64,000 nt of DNA from Sulfitobacter sp. SK011 (lineage in GTDB: Bacteria; Pseudomonadota; Alphaproteobacteria; Rhodobacterales; Rhodobacteraceae): the NCBI RefSeq assembly GCF_003352065.1, contig NZ_CP025803.1, forward strand, positions 1,116,001 to 1,180,000. The letters run 5' to 3'. Numbering within the stretch: the stretch's first letter is position 1; every line of letters begins with the position of its first letter. Below the pieces are notes generated by a model. It did not search any database. It saw only the letters and a program-made list of their open reading frames with translations, and was not told the origin of the DNA. Below, one piece after another: positions 36,468 to 45,266 of the stretch. Both the position numbers and the translations under genes were made by a program.

Positions 36468-37001
36468 ATGTTCGACGTCGATAGATTTATCGCTGACTGC
36501 TGCGAGGCGGTCGAAAAGGACCCAACTCACAAATCGGCTGCGGAAGTCGTGCGCCGGGCAATGTCCGATCCTTGGAAAATACTCGACGCGCTGGGAGAGC
36601 CGACAGAGCCTGGCATCACACCACTCTATCAATCCCCGAAGCTGACAATAATCAACCTTGCCTGGAAGCCATCCACGACCATACCGCCTCACAACCACGA
36701 TATGTGGGCTGTCATTGGTATTTATGGGGGCCGAGAGGACAATATATTTTGGCGTCGCATCAAGGATCATCCGGATGGTTTGATCGAAGCGGCTGGTGCA
36801 AAATCTCTTTCGACCGGTGATGTATGCCCAATGGGTGCGGATATTATCCACTCTGTCACCAACCCGATCCCCCGCCTCACGGCAGCATTGCATGTTTATG
36901 GTGGCGACTTCTTCGAGGCGGAACGCAGTGAATGGGAGGCCGAGGGTTTGACCGAACACCAACTCGACATAGAAGCAGTGCGGGCAAGGTTTTCCAATTA
37001 G
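36468..37001 (+). CDS. Cysteine dioxygenase-like cupin protein
   Basis: 177 residues of the double-stranded beta-helix, thiol-dioxygenase-like group. TTIPPHNHDMWAVIGIYGGR gives the two-His cluster of the mononuclear iron site, and GADIIHSVTNP supplies the third His. The substrate could be cysteine, mercaptopropionate or another thiol; not decided by sequence. Start ATG has GGAGG 7 bp upstream. The gene is on the opposite strand to both neighbours, with its own promoter region, and its codons (ATA, AGG, ATT, CGG-rich mix) differ somewhat from the TCA genes, a weak hint of separate origin. Confidence 0.75.
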   Translation: MFDVDRFIADCCEAVEKDPTHKSAAEVVRRAMSDPWKILDALGEPTEPGITPLYQSPKLTIINLAWKPSTTIPPHNHDMWAVIGIYGGREDNIFWRRIKDHPDGLIEAAGAKSLSTGDVCPMGADIIHSVTNPIPRLTAALHVYGGDFFEAERSEWEAEGLTEHQLDIEAVRARFSN

Positions 37002-37193
37002 TTGATGCTTACCACTACATCCGGACTGTCCGCACAGCAGACCTTCGACGTGAGCCGCGAGAGGCCAAAAATTCCGACAGGCCTTCCCTCATGCATAGTG
37101 CTCATTTCCCTATCTAGACCGTGATGCCCTCAGTTCCGCATCCGATCGCATGTCCCTGACCGTGTATGAAATCTGTGATTTTGCTTTTTCAAA

Positions 37194-38225
37194 CTAGATC
37201 GGCATCAGCGCCCAATAGTCGAGATCCAGCAGGACATCTGGTAGGTATTTGCCATCATCGCCCTTCAGTTTGAACGGATCGCCGCCCTTGGTCGCGACCA
37301 AGCGCAAACGGATGGCACCCACACCCGGAGCGGCGGTTTCGGCCTTGTCCAGTACCTCGGACCAGGCGCGGATGGTATCACCGGCAAGGCAGGGGTTGGC
37401 ATGGGCACCGCCGTTCAGGCCCACGACCATCTGGGCATTGGCCAGACCGTTGAACGACAGCGCGCGCGCCATTGAAATGACATGACCGCCATAGATCAGG
37501 CGGCGGCCATCAGGGCGGGCGGCGGTGTCGAAATGGACCTTGGCGGTGTTCTGCCACAGGCGCGTCGCCATCATGTGTTCGGCCTCTTCGACCGTCACAC
37601 CATCGACGTGGTCGATCTGTTCGCCAACTGCGTAGTCGCCCCAGCGGTGCGGTTCACCGGCGAGGGTGAAATCGTAGCTGCTGAAATCAAGGCCCTTGGG
37701 GATGCGCAATTGTCCGACGCTCAGGGCACCAGGCAGATTTGGCACAACCGGTTTGGGTGCGGGCGCATCAACATCGCGTTTGCGCACCATAACCCAGCGG
37801 ACATATTCCAGCACCGCCTCATCATGTTGGTTCAGCCCGGTGGTGCGCACATAGACCACGCCGGTTTTGCCGCTGGAGTTTTCCTTGACGCCGATCACTT
37901 CGGATTGGCTGCGCAACGTGTCGCCGGGCCAGATTGGCATCAGCCAGCGCCCCTGCGCATACCCCAGATTTGCCACCGCGTTCAGCGATACATCCGGCAC
38001 GGTTTTGCCAAACACCACATGAAACGCGATCATATCGTCAAGCGGGCTGAAGGGCAGGCCACATGATTGGGCAAACTGATCCGAGGAATAGAGCGCGTGC
38101 CGTGCCGGATAGAGCATGTGATAAAGTGCGCGTTCACCCATTTTGACAGTGCGCGGCACCGCGTGGTGGATTACTTCGCCCACTTTATAGTCTTCGAAAA
38201 AGCGCCCCGAATTGGTCTTGGCCAT
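37194..38225 (-). CDS. mch: Mesaconyl-CoA (2-methylfumaryl-CoA) hydratase, MaoC-type
   Basis: 343 residues, the length of the Rhodobacter sphaeroides enzyme. It hydrates mesaconyl-C1-CoA to beta-methylmalyl-CoA in the ethylmalonyl-CoA pathway. The protein has two hot-dog halves. Seen: GRFFEDYKVGEVIHHAVPRT with ALYHMLYPARHALYSS in the first half; KVHFDTAARPDGRRLIYGGH and GGAHANPCLAGDTI in the second. It is the last gene of a four-gene minus-strand unit that starts with mcl2 and begins 1 nt after the DUF1737 stop. Confidence 0.9.
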   Translation of the reverse strand: MAKTNSGRFFEDYKVGEVIHHAVPRTVKMGERALYHMLYPARHALYSSDQFAQSCGLPFSPLDDMIAFHVVFGKTVPDVSLNAVANLGYAQGRWLMPIWPGDTLRSQSEVIGVKENSSGKTGVVYVRTTGLNQHDEAVLEYVRWVMVRKRDVDAPAPKPVVPNLPGALSVGQLRIPKGLDFSSYDFTLAGEPHRWGDYAVGEQIDHVDGVTVEEAEHMMATRLWQNTAKVHFDTAARPDGRRLIYGGHVISMARALSFNGLANAQMVVGLNGGAHANPCLAGDTIRAWSEVLDKAETAAPGVGAIRLRLVATKGGDPFKLKGDDGKYLPDVLLDLDYWALMPI

Positions 38226-38226
38226 G

Positions 38227-38430
38227 TCAGTGGCCCCCCAGTTTGGTGTCGGGGGTATAGGTGCCTTCGACCTCTTTCACCACCGATTGCCCACAGCGCA
38301 TGACCCCGGCAGCATGATCCCACGTCTGGGTGGGAGAGCCATACAGATCCCAGCCCTTGTTAAGCGCATCAGTGACCTTGTGGCAAAAGGCGGATGTGTC
38401 CTCTTCGGACAGAAAACGATAGAGTTTCAT
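38227..38430 (-). CDS. DUF1737-type small protein
   Basis: 67 residues, soluble: KLYRFLSEEDTSAFCHKV then NKGWDLYGSPTQTWDHA and VVKEVEGTYTP. The pattern matches DUF1737. It is tightly placed between the NnrU-like gene (15 nt) and mch (1 nt). Because it is in the EMC operon, a role connected with Mch or with CoA-thioester metabolism is possible but unproven. Confidence 0.7.
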   Translation of the reverse strand: MKLYRFLSEEDTSAFCHKVTDALNKGWDLYGSPTQTWDHAAGVMRCGQSVVKEVEGTYTPDTKLGGH

Positions 38431-38445
38431 GGCAGCTCCGGATGT

Positions 38446-39003
38446 TCAGACGGGAAAGGGCGATACACCCAGCCACGCGTGGATGGCGATGATCACGACC
38501 GTGATAACCGCAGTGATCACAGCCAGACGAATGTAGGTCGCGCGGCCTGCGGGGGCGGGGGCGACCCAATGCGGCTCTGCCCGGTTGATCAGGATGACCG
38601 ACCCAACGGCCCAGGCCAGCATTGTGCCAAAGAGCAGGATCGACGCCAGATCCCCATTGACCAGCAAATGCGAGAAGGCCCAGATTTTCACGGCCAACAG
38701 CTGTGGGTGCCGGGTTTTGTAGGCGGGCCACGCCTTGGCCCCTTTGGCGGCCGACGAGCCATAGACCCAAAGCGCGAGGATCATCAGTGTGTTGTTGATA
38801 TGGGTGAAGAAGGCTGGCGGTGACCAGACGTGGATGAAAGGTGCCCAGCGATAGCCAAAGATGATAAGCAAAAGCGCCGCAACCACGCTAAGCGCCACCA
38901 GACCTTTGCCGGTATCGCCTAGTTTCATCCGCTGACGCGGCATCAGCCGTTTGAAATAATGTGCGCCGACCCATAGGGCCAAACCGATGATCAACAGTGC
39001 CAT
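38446..39003 (-). CDS. NnrU-family membrane protein
   Basis: 185 residues with five or six membrane helices. LLIIGLALWVGAHYFKRLMP near the N-terminus, GYRWAPFIHVWSPPAFFTHI, and RHPQLLAVKIWAFSHLLVNG fit the NnrU family, some of which are linked to nitrite/NO respiration and others resemble isoprenylcysteine methyltransferase-like proteins. It starts 4 nt after mcl2 ends. The presence of an NnrU protein in an EMC operon is conserved in my recollection of R. sphaeroides (two genes between mcl2 and mch there). Confidence 0.75.
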   Translation of the reverse strand: MALLIIGLALWVGAHYFKRLMPRQRMKLGDTGKGLVALSVVAALLLIIFGYRWAPFIHVWSPPAFFTHINNTLMILALWVYGSSAAKGAKAWPAYKTRHPQLLAVKIWAFSHLLVNGDLASILLFGTMLAWAVGSVILINRAEPHWVAPAPAGRATYIRLAVITAVITVVIIAIHAWLGVSPFPV

Positions 39004-39007
39004 GGTG

Positions 39008-39865
39008 CTACTCCGCGTTCAGGGCTGCAATTGCGTCCAGTTTTGCCAGTGTTTCACGGGCAGTTGCAACATGCAGGTTTTCGACGATGCGGCCATCGAC
39101 GACCGCGACGCCCTGGCCCTCGGCCTCAGCGGCCTCGAAAGCGGCAATCTGACGGCGGGCCAGGTCGGCCTCTGCATCGGACGGGGAAAATGCGGTGTTG
39201 GCAATGTCGAGCTGCGCCGGGTGGATCAGGGTTTTGCCGTCAAACCCCATATCACGGCCCTGATCGCATTCTGCACGCAACCCGTCTTCGTCTTTGAACG
39301 CGTTATAGACTCCATCAATGATGGCGCAGCAGTGCGCCTTGGCGGCAAGCAGGCACAGGCCAAGTGATGTGGCCAGCGGCAAGCGGTCGGCGCGGAACCG
39401 GGTTTGCAGGTCCTTGGCCAGATCATTGGTGCCCATGACCATCGCCTGCAATTGCCGATGCGCGGCAATCGCAGGGGCGTTCAGCATCGCGCCGGGCGTT
39501 TCCATCATCGCCCAAAGCGGGATGTCGCCGACCAGTTCTGCCAATGCTTCGAGGTCGGCTGGGTTGCCAACCTTGGGCAGCAAGATGGCGTCCGGTTTCA
39601 TGTCGGCGGCGGCGCGGGCATCATCGACACCCCATGCCGTGTCGAGCGCATTGATGCGGATCACTTTCAGCCGCGCGCCGTAGCCGCCCGTGGCCAGCGC
39701 TTGGGCCAGCGTCTCGCGGGCTGCGATTTTTCCATCGGGGCTGACCGCGTCCTCAAGATCAAAGAGGATCGCATCGCAGGGCAATGTGCGGGCCTTGTCC
39801 AAAGCCCGAGGTTTAGAGCCGGGGATATATAGAGCCGAGCGTAGGGGACGGGTGAGTTTTGGCAT
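39008..39865 (-). CDS. mcl2: (3S)-malyl-CoA thioesterase, CoA-ester-lyase family
   Basis: 285 residues, the same length as R. sphaeroides Mcl2. HpcH/CitE fold: SALYIPGSKPRALDKA, ILFDLEDAVSPDGK with the acidic metal ligand, VIRINALDTAW, ILLPKVGNPADL, MMETPGAMLNAP, and MGFDGKTLIHPAQLD. It hydrolyses (3S)-malyl-CoA to malate and CoA, which pushes the EMC pathway forward. It is more like the thioesterase than the lyase Mcl1, which normally opens with a QLFGPGSRP-type pattern. ATG 39865 is chosen because the following MPKLTRPLRSALY matches the family; a longer reading to 39916 is not. Confidence 0.85.
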   Translation of the reverse strand: MPKLTRPLRSALYIPGSKPRALDKARTLPCDAILFDLEDAVSPDGKIAARETLAQALATGGYGARLKVIRINALDTAWGVDDARAAADMKPDAILLPKVGNPADLEALAELVGDIPLWAMMETPGAMLNAPAIAAHRQLQAMVMGTNDLAKDLQTRFRADRLPLATSLGLCLLAAKAHCCAIIDGVYNAFKDEDGLRAECDQGRDMGFDGKTLIHPAQLDIANTAFSPSDAEADLARRQIAAFEAAEAEGQGVAVVDGRIVENLHVATARETLAKLDAIAALNAE

Positions 39866-40194
39866 GGGGCGGCTCCGTGTGAGGCAAAGGTAAGATTGTT
39901 GCGCGCAAGGGGGCATTTTTGGCTGAAAAGTTCAAGCGCAATCGTGCCGCAGCGCAGCAAATATCAAATGCAACGGGCATTCGGACGCTGCGTTAACCAT
40001 TATTTTAGCTCTGAGCCTCAGTTTCGTCCCTGTTGCATCACGGGTGAATGGCCGTTCTGCCAAGCACCCGGACCCGAGTGATGAGGGTCAGATGCTGACA
40101 GTTGGATCAACCGGGGCTGCCCGGGCCGCGCTGGTAAAATGCCGGGTTGGCCAAATTGCAATGGGCCGCGCCTTTCGAGTGAAGGCAAAGTGCT
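39866..40194. other. 329 bp divergent region between mcl2 and the small secreted protein
   Basis: No gene seen. It contains the mcl2 leader (AAAGTTCAAGCGCAATCG) and GTTAACCATTATTTTA at 39994-40009, which is a three-of-four match to a CtrA-type TTAA-N7-TTAA box. The 40050-40120 part is GC-rich with no clear hairpin. Confidence 0.5.
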
Positions 40195-40527
40195 ATGAAT
40201 AGGACCGTAAAGATACTCCATTTGGCAGCTTTGACGGCTGCTGCAGCGCTGTTTTTGGCAACAACCACAGATGTGGCCGCCCAAACCAGCCGAAACTGCG
40301 GACCAAGAGAGGCCGTTGTCACCCGATTGGCCGAAGGATACGGCGAGACGCGCCAGTCCATGGGCATCGGTGCCAACAACGCGATTGTTGAGGTGTTTGC
40401 GTCAGATCAAACCGGCAGTTGGACAATCACAGTGACTGCGCCGGGCGGGTTGACCTGTCTTGTGGCTTCGGGCCAGGCGTTTGAGGAATTGGCCGAGGCG
40501 CTGCCGGTCAACGAGAGCGACGCTTAG
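40195..40527 (+). CDS. Small exported protein of unknown function
   Basis: 110 residues. Signal peptide MNRTVKILHLAALTAAAALF with cleavage near VAAQ-TS. The mature part has two Cys (NCGPREAVV and LTCLVASGQ), a possible disulfide, and GYGETRQSMGIGANNAIVEV. It is convergent with the TauE/SafE gene with 79 nt between the stops. I do not recognise the family. Confidence 0.65.
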   Translation: MNRTVKILHLAALTAAAALFLATTTDVAAQTSRNCGPREAVVTRLAEGYGETRQSMGIGANNAIVEVFASDQTGSWTITVTAPGGLTCLVASGQAFEELAEALPVNESDA

Positions 40528-40606
40528 ACGTGAAGGCACCTAATCATACCTGCACCTGATGCGAGGTCTTTGGTGGTGATCGATTTGGACCCATCGCAGC
40601 AACCCG

Positions 40607-41374
40607 TCAGGTCAGGCCGTCCCAAATCAGCTTGGTCCCGGTGACAAACAAAAGCACATAAGTCAGCGCAAAAAAGAGGCGTTCGGGCACCAGATGGTGC
40701 GCCCGGACGCCGATCCAGGTGCCGAGGATTGCAAATGGGGCGAGGACCAGATTCGCAAGGAAGGTCTGGGCGGTAAACATGCCCAACGCGGCATAGGGAA
40801 GAAATTTTACGATATTGAGGACCCAGAACAACAGCACCGTTGTTGCCTGATACTGGGTTTTGGTCAGGCCGCGCGACAGCAAGAACACGGCCGCTGGCGG
40901 CCCGCCCGCGTGACTGACAAAGGTCGTGAACCCCACGACGGACCCAATCAGCACCCCGGCCAAATCGGGCATCCGCGTGCGGGCCAAACGGATCAGTCCG
41001 GACGCCAGAGCCAGATGCCAGACGACAAATCCCACCGCAACCCCACCGATGAGCAGACGAAACAAATCTGGTGACGCCACCTGGTAAAGTGCGGCCCCCA
41101 CTGCAATGCCCGGCAGGCCGCCGATCAACAGTAATTTGACGTCAATACCGCTCCATTTGCGCCAATAGGGCCGCAGGGCGCTCGCGTCGATCAGCATCAA
41201 AAGCGGCAGCATCACACCCAGCGCCAGCCCCGGTTCAATGACCAGCGCAAGGATCGACGCCGCGGCGAAAGCGGCACCTGAACCAAATCCGCCCTTTGAG
41301 ATACCGGCAAAGAGCACTGCCGGTCCCGCCACGCAAAAGAACCATAAATCGAGGGTCAGAGTGTCATAGTTTAT
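40607..41374 (-). CDS. TauE/SafE-family anion permease, probable ATA start
   Basis: Inner membrane permease with about eight helices, possibly for sulfite or another sulfur oxyanion. From GTG 41332 it reads VAGPAVLFAGISKGGFGSG, which begins in the middle of the first helix and has no ribosome-binding site. Fourteen codons further upstream an ATA at 41374 (reading on as NYDTLTLDLWFFC) has AGAGG exactly 7 bp before it, and the reading frame stays open. That start completes the first helix. Substrate specificity is not visible. GTG 41332 is the conventional alternative. Confidence 0.75.
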   Translation of the reverse strand: MNYDTLTLDLWFFCVAGPAVLFAGISKGGFGSGAAFAAASILALVIEPGLALGVMLPLLMLIDASALRPYWRKWSGIDVKLLLIGGLPGIAVGAALYQVASPDLFRLLIGGVAVGFVVWHLALASGLIRLARTRMPDLAGVLIGSVVGFTTFVSHAGGPPAAVFLLSRGLTKTQYQATTVLLFWVLNIVKFLPYAALGMFTAQTFLANLVLAPFAILGTWIGVRAHHLVPERLFFALTYVLLFVTGTKLIWDGLT

Positions 41375-41477
41375 AACTGAACCTCTTTTTTCAAAAATCT
41401 CAGGAACCGCACGCCAAGGCCGCTGTTCACTTCACAGTTGAGTGATCAACACTCACGACACATCAGGAGTATCTATT

Positions 41478-42383
41478 ATGAAACGTTTTCTAAGCACAAC
41501 TGCCGTCCTTTTGACATTGTCTGGCGGGGCCTATGCCGACGCCCACGCAACGGGTTTCGGCGACGTCATGGTGCAAGAGGGTGACTTCTTTGCGTCTGAC
41601 CTGATCGGGATGCGGATTTACAATTCCGAGACCGAAGTCGACGCCGATGCGATGGTCGCAGATGGGGCCGAAACCGAATGGGACGACATTGGCGAAATCA
41701 ACGACGTGATCATCAGCCCGGATGGCCAGGTAACGGCTGTTATTCTGGGTGTTGGTGGTTTCCTTGGCCTTGGTGAGCGCGATGTTTCCGTGTCCATGGA
41801 CGCAATCAAGGTTGTCAAAGAAGAAGGCGACAGCAATGACCGTTTTCTGGTTGTGACAACATCAAAAGAGATGCTGGAAAAAGCACCTGAATTCGACCGT
41901 GATTTGGACGGCGAAATGGAGCAGGCGGCTGAAAACGCTGAAGCCAAGACTGAAGAAATGGCTGAAAACGCAGAAGCCAAGACCGAAGAGATGGCCGAAA
42001 ATGCAGAAGCTGAGGTCGAAGAAGCGGTTGTTGCAGCCGATACAGCGATGGAACGCGAAATGCTGGCACGCCCAACGTTCCAACGCGATGGCTATCAGGA
42101 CGTTGAGTGGACAGAAATGACCGCTGACGATCTGGAAGGTGCGCGCCTTTATGGGGTGAACGACGAGGACGTTGGCGAGATTGAGACGCTGATCGTGGAT
42201 GACAGCGGCAAGATCACTGACGTGCTTGCAGACATCGGCGGGTTCCTTGGCTTGGGCGAACACACCGTGAAACTGTCGTTTGAAGAGCTTCAGCTTATTC
42301 GCAACGAAGACGGCAGCGATCTGCGCGTCTATGTGGACAGCACCGAAGAGAAGTTGGAAACTCTGCCAGAGTATGAAGGCTAA
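41478..42383 (+). CDS. Exported protein with two PRC-barrel domains and a repeat linker
   Basis: 301 residues. Signal peptide MKRFLSTTAVLLTLSGGAYA. First PRC-barrel about residues 45-130 (FASDLIGMRIYN ... IGEINDVIISPDGQVTAVI), second about 210-290 (LEGARLYGVNDEDVGEIETL). Both end in GGFLGLGE. They are joined by an acidic linker with three copies of AENAEAKTEEM-like repeats that should form a helix. RBS CAGGAG lies 8 bp before ATG 41478. PRC-barrels bind RNA or proteins in other systems; in this exported form the role is unknown. A rho-independent terminator follows. Confidence 0.85.
   Translation: MKRFLSTTAVLLTLSGGAYADAHATGFGDVMVQEGDFFASDLIGMRIYNSETEVDADAMVADGAETEWDDIGEINDVIISPDGQVTAVILGVGGFLGLGERDVSVSMDAIKVVKEEGDSNDRFLVVTTSKEMLEKAPEFDRDLDGEMEQAAENAEAKTEEMAENAEAKTEEMAENAEAEVEEAVVAADTAMEREMLARPTFQRDGYQDVEWTEMTADDLEGARLYGVNDEDVGEIETLIVDDSGKITDVLADIGGFLGLGEHTVKLSFEELQLIRNEDGSDLRVYVDSTEEKLETLPEYEG
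41928..42023 (+). repeat. 33 bp tandem repeat encoding AENAEAKTEEM
   Basis: Copies at 41928-41960 and 41961-41993, and a partial diverged third at 41994-42023. Copies 1 and 2 encode identical residues but differ at synonymous positions (for example GCT/GCA, ACT/ACC), so the protein sequence has been retained while the DNA drifted. Confidence 0.85.
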
Positions 42384-42415
42384 GGTTCCCAGCTTCTAGA
42401 CAGGACTAAGATTGA

Positions 42416-42440
42416 GCCGCCCCGCAAAGGGCGGCTTTTT
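42416..42440 (+). terminator. Rho-independent terminator after the PRC-barrel gene
   Basis: GCCGCCC (42416-42422), loop CGCAAA, GGGCGGC (42429-42435), then TTTTT. It ends the PRC-barrel transcript about 50 bp after its stop and separates it from mdh. Confidence 0.85.
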
Positions 42441-42518
42441 CGTTAGATGCGTCGGTTTTTGCTGCTGCGGCACGGCACAACTTGCAGGGACCCGCGCATT
42501 TCGCTATCCCGCCCTTAA

Positions 42519-43505
<987 letters not shown>

Positions 43506-43527
43506 TCCATTTGCACCTCATGACGAT

Positions 43528-43567
43528 ACGCGCGCTTTGTCTCACGACAGGGCGCGCGTTTTCTTTT
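43528..43567 (+). terminator. Rho-independent terminator after mdh
   Basis: A 14 bp stem, ACGCGCGCTTTGTC (43528-43541) with GACAGGGCGCGCGT (43546-43559), two G-U pairs, 4 nt loop TCAC, and a TTTTCTTTT tail. It lies 23 bp after the mdh stop. Confidence 0.9.
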
Positions 43568-43627
43568 GTAAAACCTGTCCTGAAAAAGTGATGTGGCACA
43601 ACGCGCATGGCGCGTTAAGTTGCCAGA

Positions 43628-44296
43628 ATGCGCCGCCTTTTTGCTTTACTCTTTGTCCTTTTGCCCAGTGTCGCATGGCCGTGCGAATTGGCGCTGGTGC
43701 TGGCCGTGGATGTTTCAGGGTCGGTCGACCGCGATGAATACCATGTGCAAATGGACGGGCTTGCCTTTGCCCTGCGCGACAGCATCGTTGCAGATGCGTT
43801 GGTCGATCAAAAGGCTGCGGTGACCTTGATCCAATGGTCAGGATCATCTCGTCAGGAACAAACCGTACCCTGGACACGCATCGCATCGTTGGGCGATGTG
43901 GATGCCCTGGCGCGCGCCATTGCGGATGATCCTCGGAAGTGGCGCAATTATTCCACGGCAATCGGAGAGGTCTTGGGTCTGTCGATCAAAAGCTTTGCAA
44001 AAGGTCCGGAATGTGGCCGCAAGGTGATTGATGTGTCGGGTGATGGTGTCTCAAACGAAGGGGTCGAACCGCATGACATGCGCGCCGCGCTGCGCGATGG
44101 CGGCGTCGTGGTAAATGCTTTGGCCATTGAGACAGATGGTGCCGATCTGACCGCTTACTTTTACGAAAATGTCATTGAGGGCGAAGGCGCATTTGTGATC
44201 ACCGCCAATGGGTTCGAGGATTACCCGGCCCAGATCAAACGCAAATTGCAGCGCGAAACCACCAAGCAATTAAGCATGCTGACATCAGGCGAATGA
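43628..44296 (+). CDS. DUF1194 exported von Willebrand factor A-like protein
   Basis: 222 residues. N-terminal signal MRRLFALLFVLLPSVAWP. ELALVLAVDVSGSVDRDEY is the VWA fold opening with a MIDAS DxSxS motif, followed by KVIDVSGDGVSNEGVEPH. Family DUF1194 is common in Rhodobacterales. Likely binds a metal-dependent partner in the periplasm; partner unknown. Convergent or divergent neighbours are none: it lies between mdh and the sdh operon on the same strand. Confidence 0.85.
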   Translation: MRRLFALLFVLLPSVAWPCELALVLAVDVSGSVDRDEYHVQMDGLAFALRDSIVADALVDQKAAVTLIQWSGSSRQEQTVPWTRIASLGDVDALARAIADDPRKWRNYSTAIGEVLGLSIKSFAKGPECGRKVIDVSGDGVSNEGVEPHDMRAALRDGGVVVNALAIETDGADLTAYFYENVIEGEGAFVITANGFEDYPAQIKRKLQRETTKQLSMLTSGE

Positions 44297-44297
44297 T

Positions 44298-44329
44298 CCT
44301 GTGATCACAGGTCAATTCGTGTGATCACA
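44298..44329. promoter_or_regulatory. Twin palindromic operator upstream of sdhC (two TGTGATCACA, 20 bp apart)
   Basis: The first site, CCTGTGATCACAGG (44298-44311), is a perfect 14 bp palindrome with core TGTGATCACA at 44300-44309. The second core is at 44320-44329. Spacing is exactly 20 bp centre to centre, as for the pair upstream of sucC. The sites lie 141 to 172 bp before the sdhC ATG and directly after the DUF1194 stop codon. Confidence 0.75.
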
Positions 44330-44469
44330 AATTCCATGATTGAGATAAGTATCTGCATTTTTCTGCCCAACTGCGGCAATAAAGCGGAGTTCTGATGCAT
44401 CTGCCCCCGTGACAGTCCTGTAAAAAGCGCTATCAAGTAGGCAACGCTAGCCGACAAAGGACCTGAACA

Positions 44470-44853
44470 ATGGCCGATGTGAACCGGGGCAATCGCCCGC
44501 TAAGCCCGCATTTGACAATCTACCGCCCGCAGCTGACGTCGATGACGTCGATCCTGACGCGCATCACCGGCAACGCGTTGCTGGTCGCGGCCCTGTTGAT
44601 TGTGTGGTGGTTTCTGGCCGCAGCGACATCACCGGGATACTTTGACTTTGTGAACGGATTCATTACCAGCTGGTTTGGTGATCTGATCATGTTCCTGTCG
44701 GTATGGGGTCTTTGGTATCACACGCTGGCTGGTTGCCGGCATCTGGTCTGGGACAACGGCTATGCCCTCGACATACCCACGGCGGAAAAGCTGGGCTGGG
44801 CGGTGATCGCAGGGTCCGTTGTTCTGACCCTTCTCACCGTCATCATCGTATAA
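44470..44853 (+). CDS. sdhC: Succinate dehydrogenase cytochrome b556 subunit
   Basis: 127 residues, three membrane helices. N-terminal RPLSPHLTIYRPQLTSM then ILTRITGNALLVAALL is the SdhC signature; GLWYHTLAGCRHLVWDNG carries the haem-ligand His. It anchors SdhAB and binds haem and quinone with SdhD. First gene of sdhCDA-x-x-sdhB. Confidence 0.95.
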   Translation: MADVNRGNRPLSPHLTIYRPQLTSMTSILTRITGNALLVAALLIVWWFLAAATSPGYFDFVNGFITSWFGDLIMFLSVWGLWYHTLAGCRHLVWDNGYALDIPTAEKLGWAVIAGSVVLTLLTVIIV

Positions 44854-44864
44854 GGGGCGCGCGC

Positions 44865-45236
44865 ATGGCATTTCTTACAGACCGCAAACGTGCCGCTGGT
44901 CTTGGCTCAGCAAAAACCGGGACCGCCCATTTCTGGGCCATGAAAGTCAGCTCAGTCGCACTTTTGTTTCTGATCCCGTTCTTCGTGTTTACATTCGGAT
45001 CGGCGCTTGGCGGCACCTACGAGGAAATTCTCGCCTATTATAGCCGTCCCTTCCCGGCGATCATCGCCGCATTGACACTGCTTGTGGGGTTCAAACACTT
45101 TAACGACGGTGTCCAGGTCCTGATCGAGGACTATGTGCACGGGTTGAGCCAAAAAGTCGCGATCATCGTGATGACCTGCCTTTCTTATGGTGCCGCAGCG
45201 GTGGGTGTTTTCGCCATCGCCCGCCTTGCACTTTGA
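44865..45236 (+). CDS. sdhD: Succinate dehydrogenase membrane anchor subunit
   Basis: 123 residues with three membrane helices: AMKVSSVALLFLIPFFVFTF, PAIIAALTLLVGFKHFNDGV and QKVAIIVMTCLSYGAAAVGV. HFNDGVQVLIEDYVHG holds the conserved His and Asp region of SdhD. ATG 44865 follows sdhC by 11 nt; an upstream in-frame reading inside sdhC is not a start. Confidence 0.93.
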   Translation: MAFLTDRKRAAGLGSAKTGTAHFWAMKVSSVALLFLIPFFVFTFGSALGGTYEEILAYYSRPFPAIIAALTLLVGFKHFNDGVQVLIEDYVHGLSQKVAIIVMTCLSYGAAAVGVFAIARLAL

Positions 45237-45266
45237 TCCAATACTGCCCTACGGGAGACCGCCAAG

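Noticed and set aside
37002-37193. Gene remnant after the cupin gene
   Set aside because: The 192 bp have no conserved motif and no ribosome-binding site with an ORF; treated as plain intergenic DNA.
39994-40009. CtrA box between mcl2 and the small secreted protein
   Set aside because: GTTAACCATTATTTTA has TTTA in place of the second TTAA; too weak to call.
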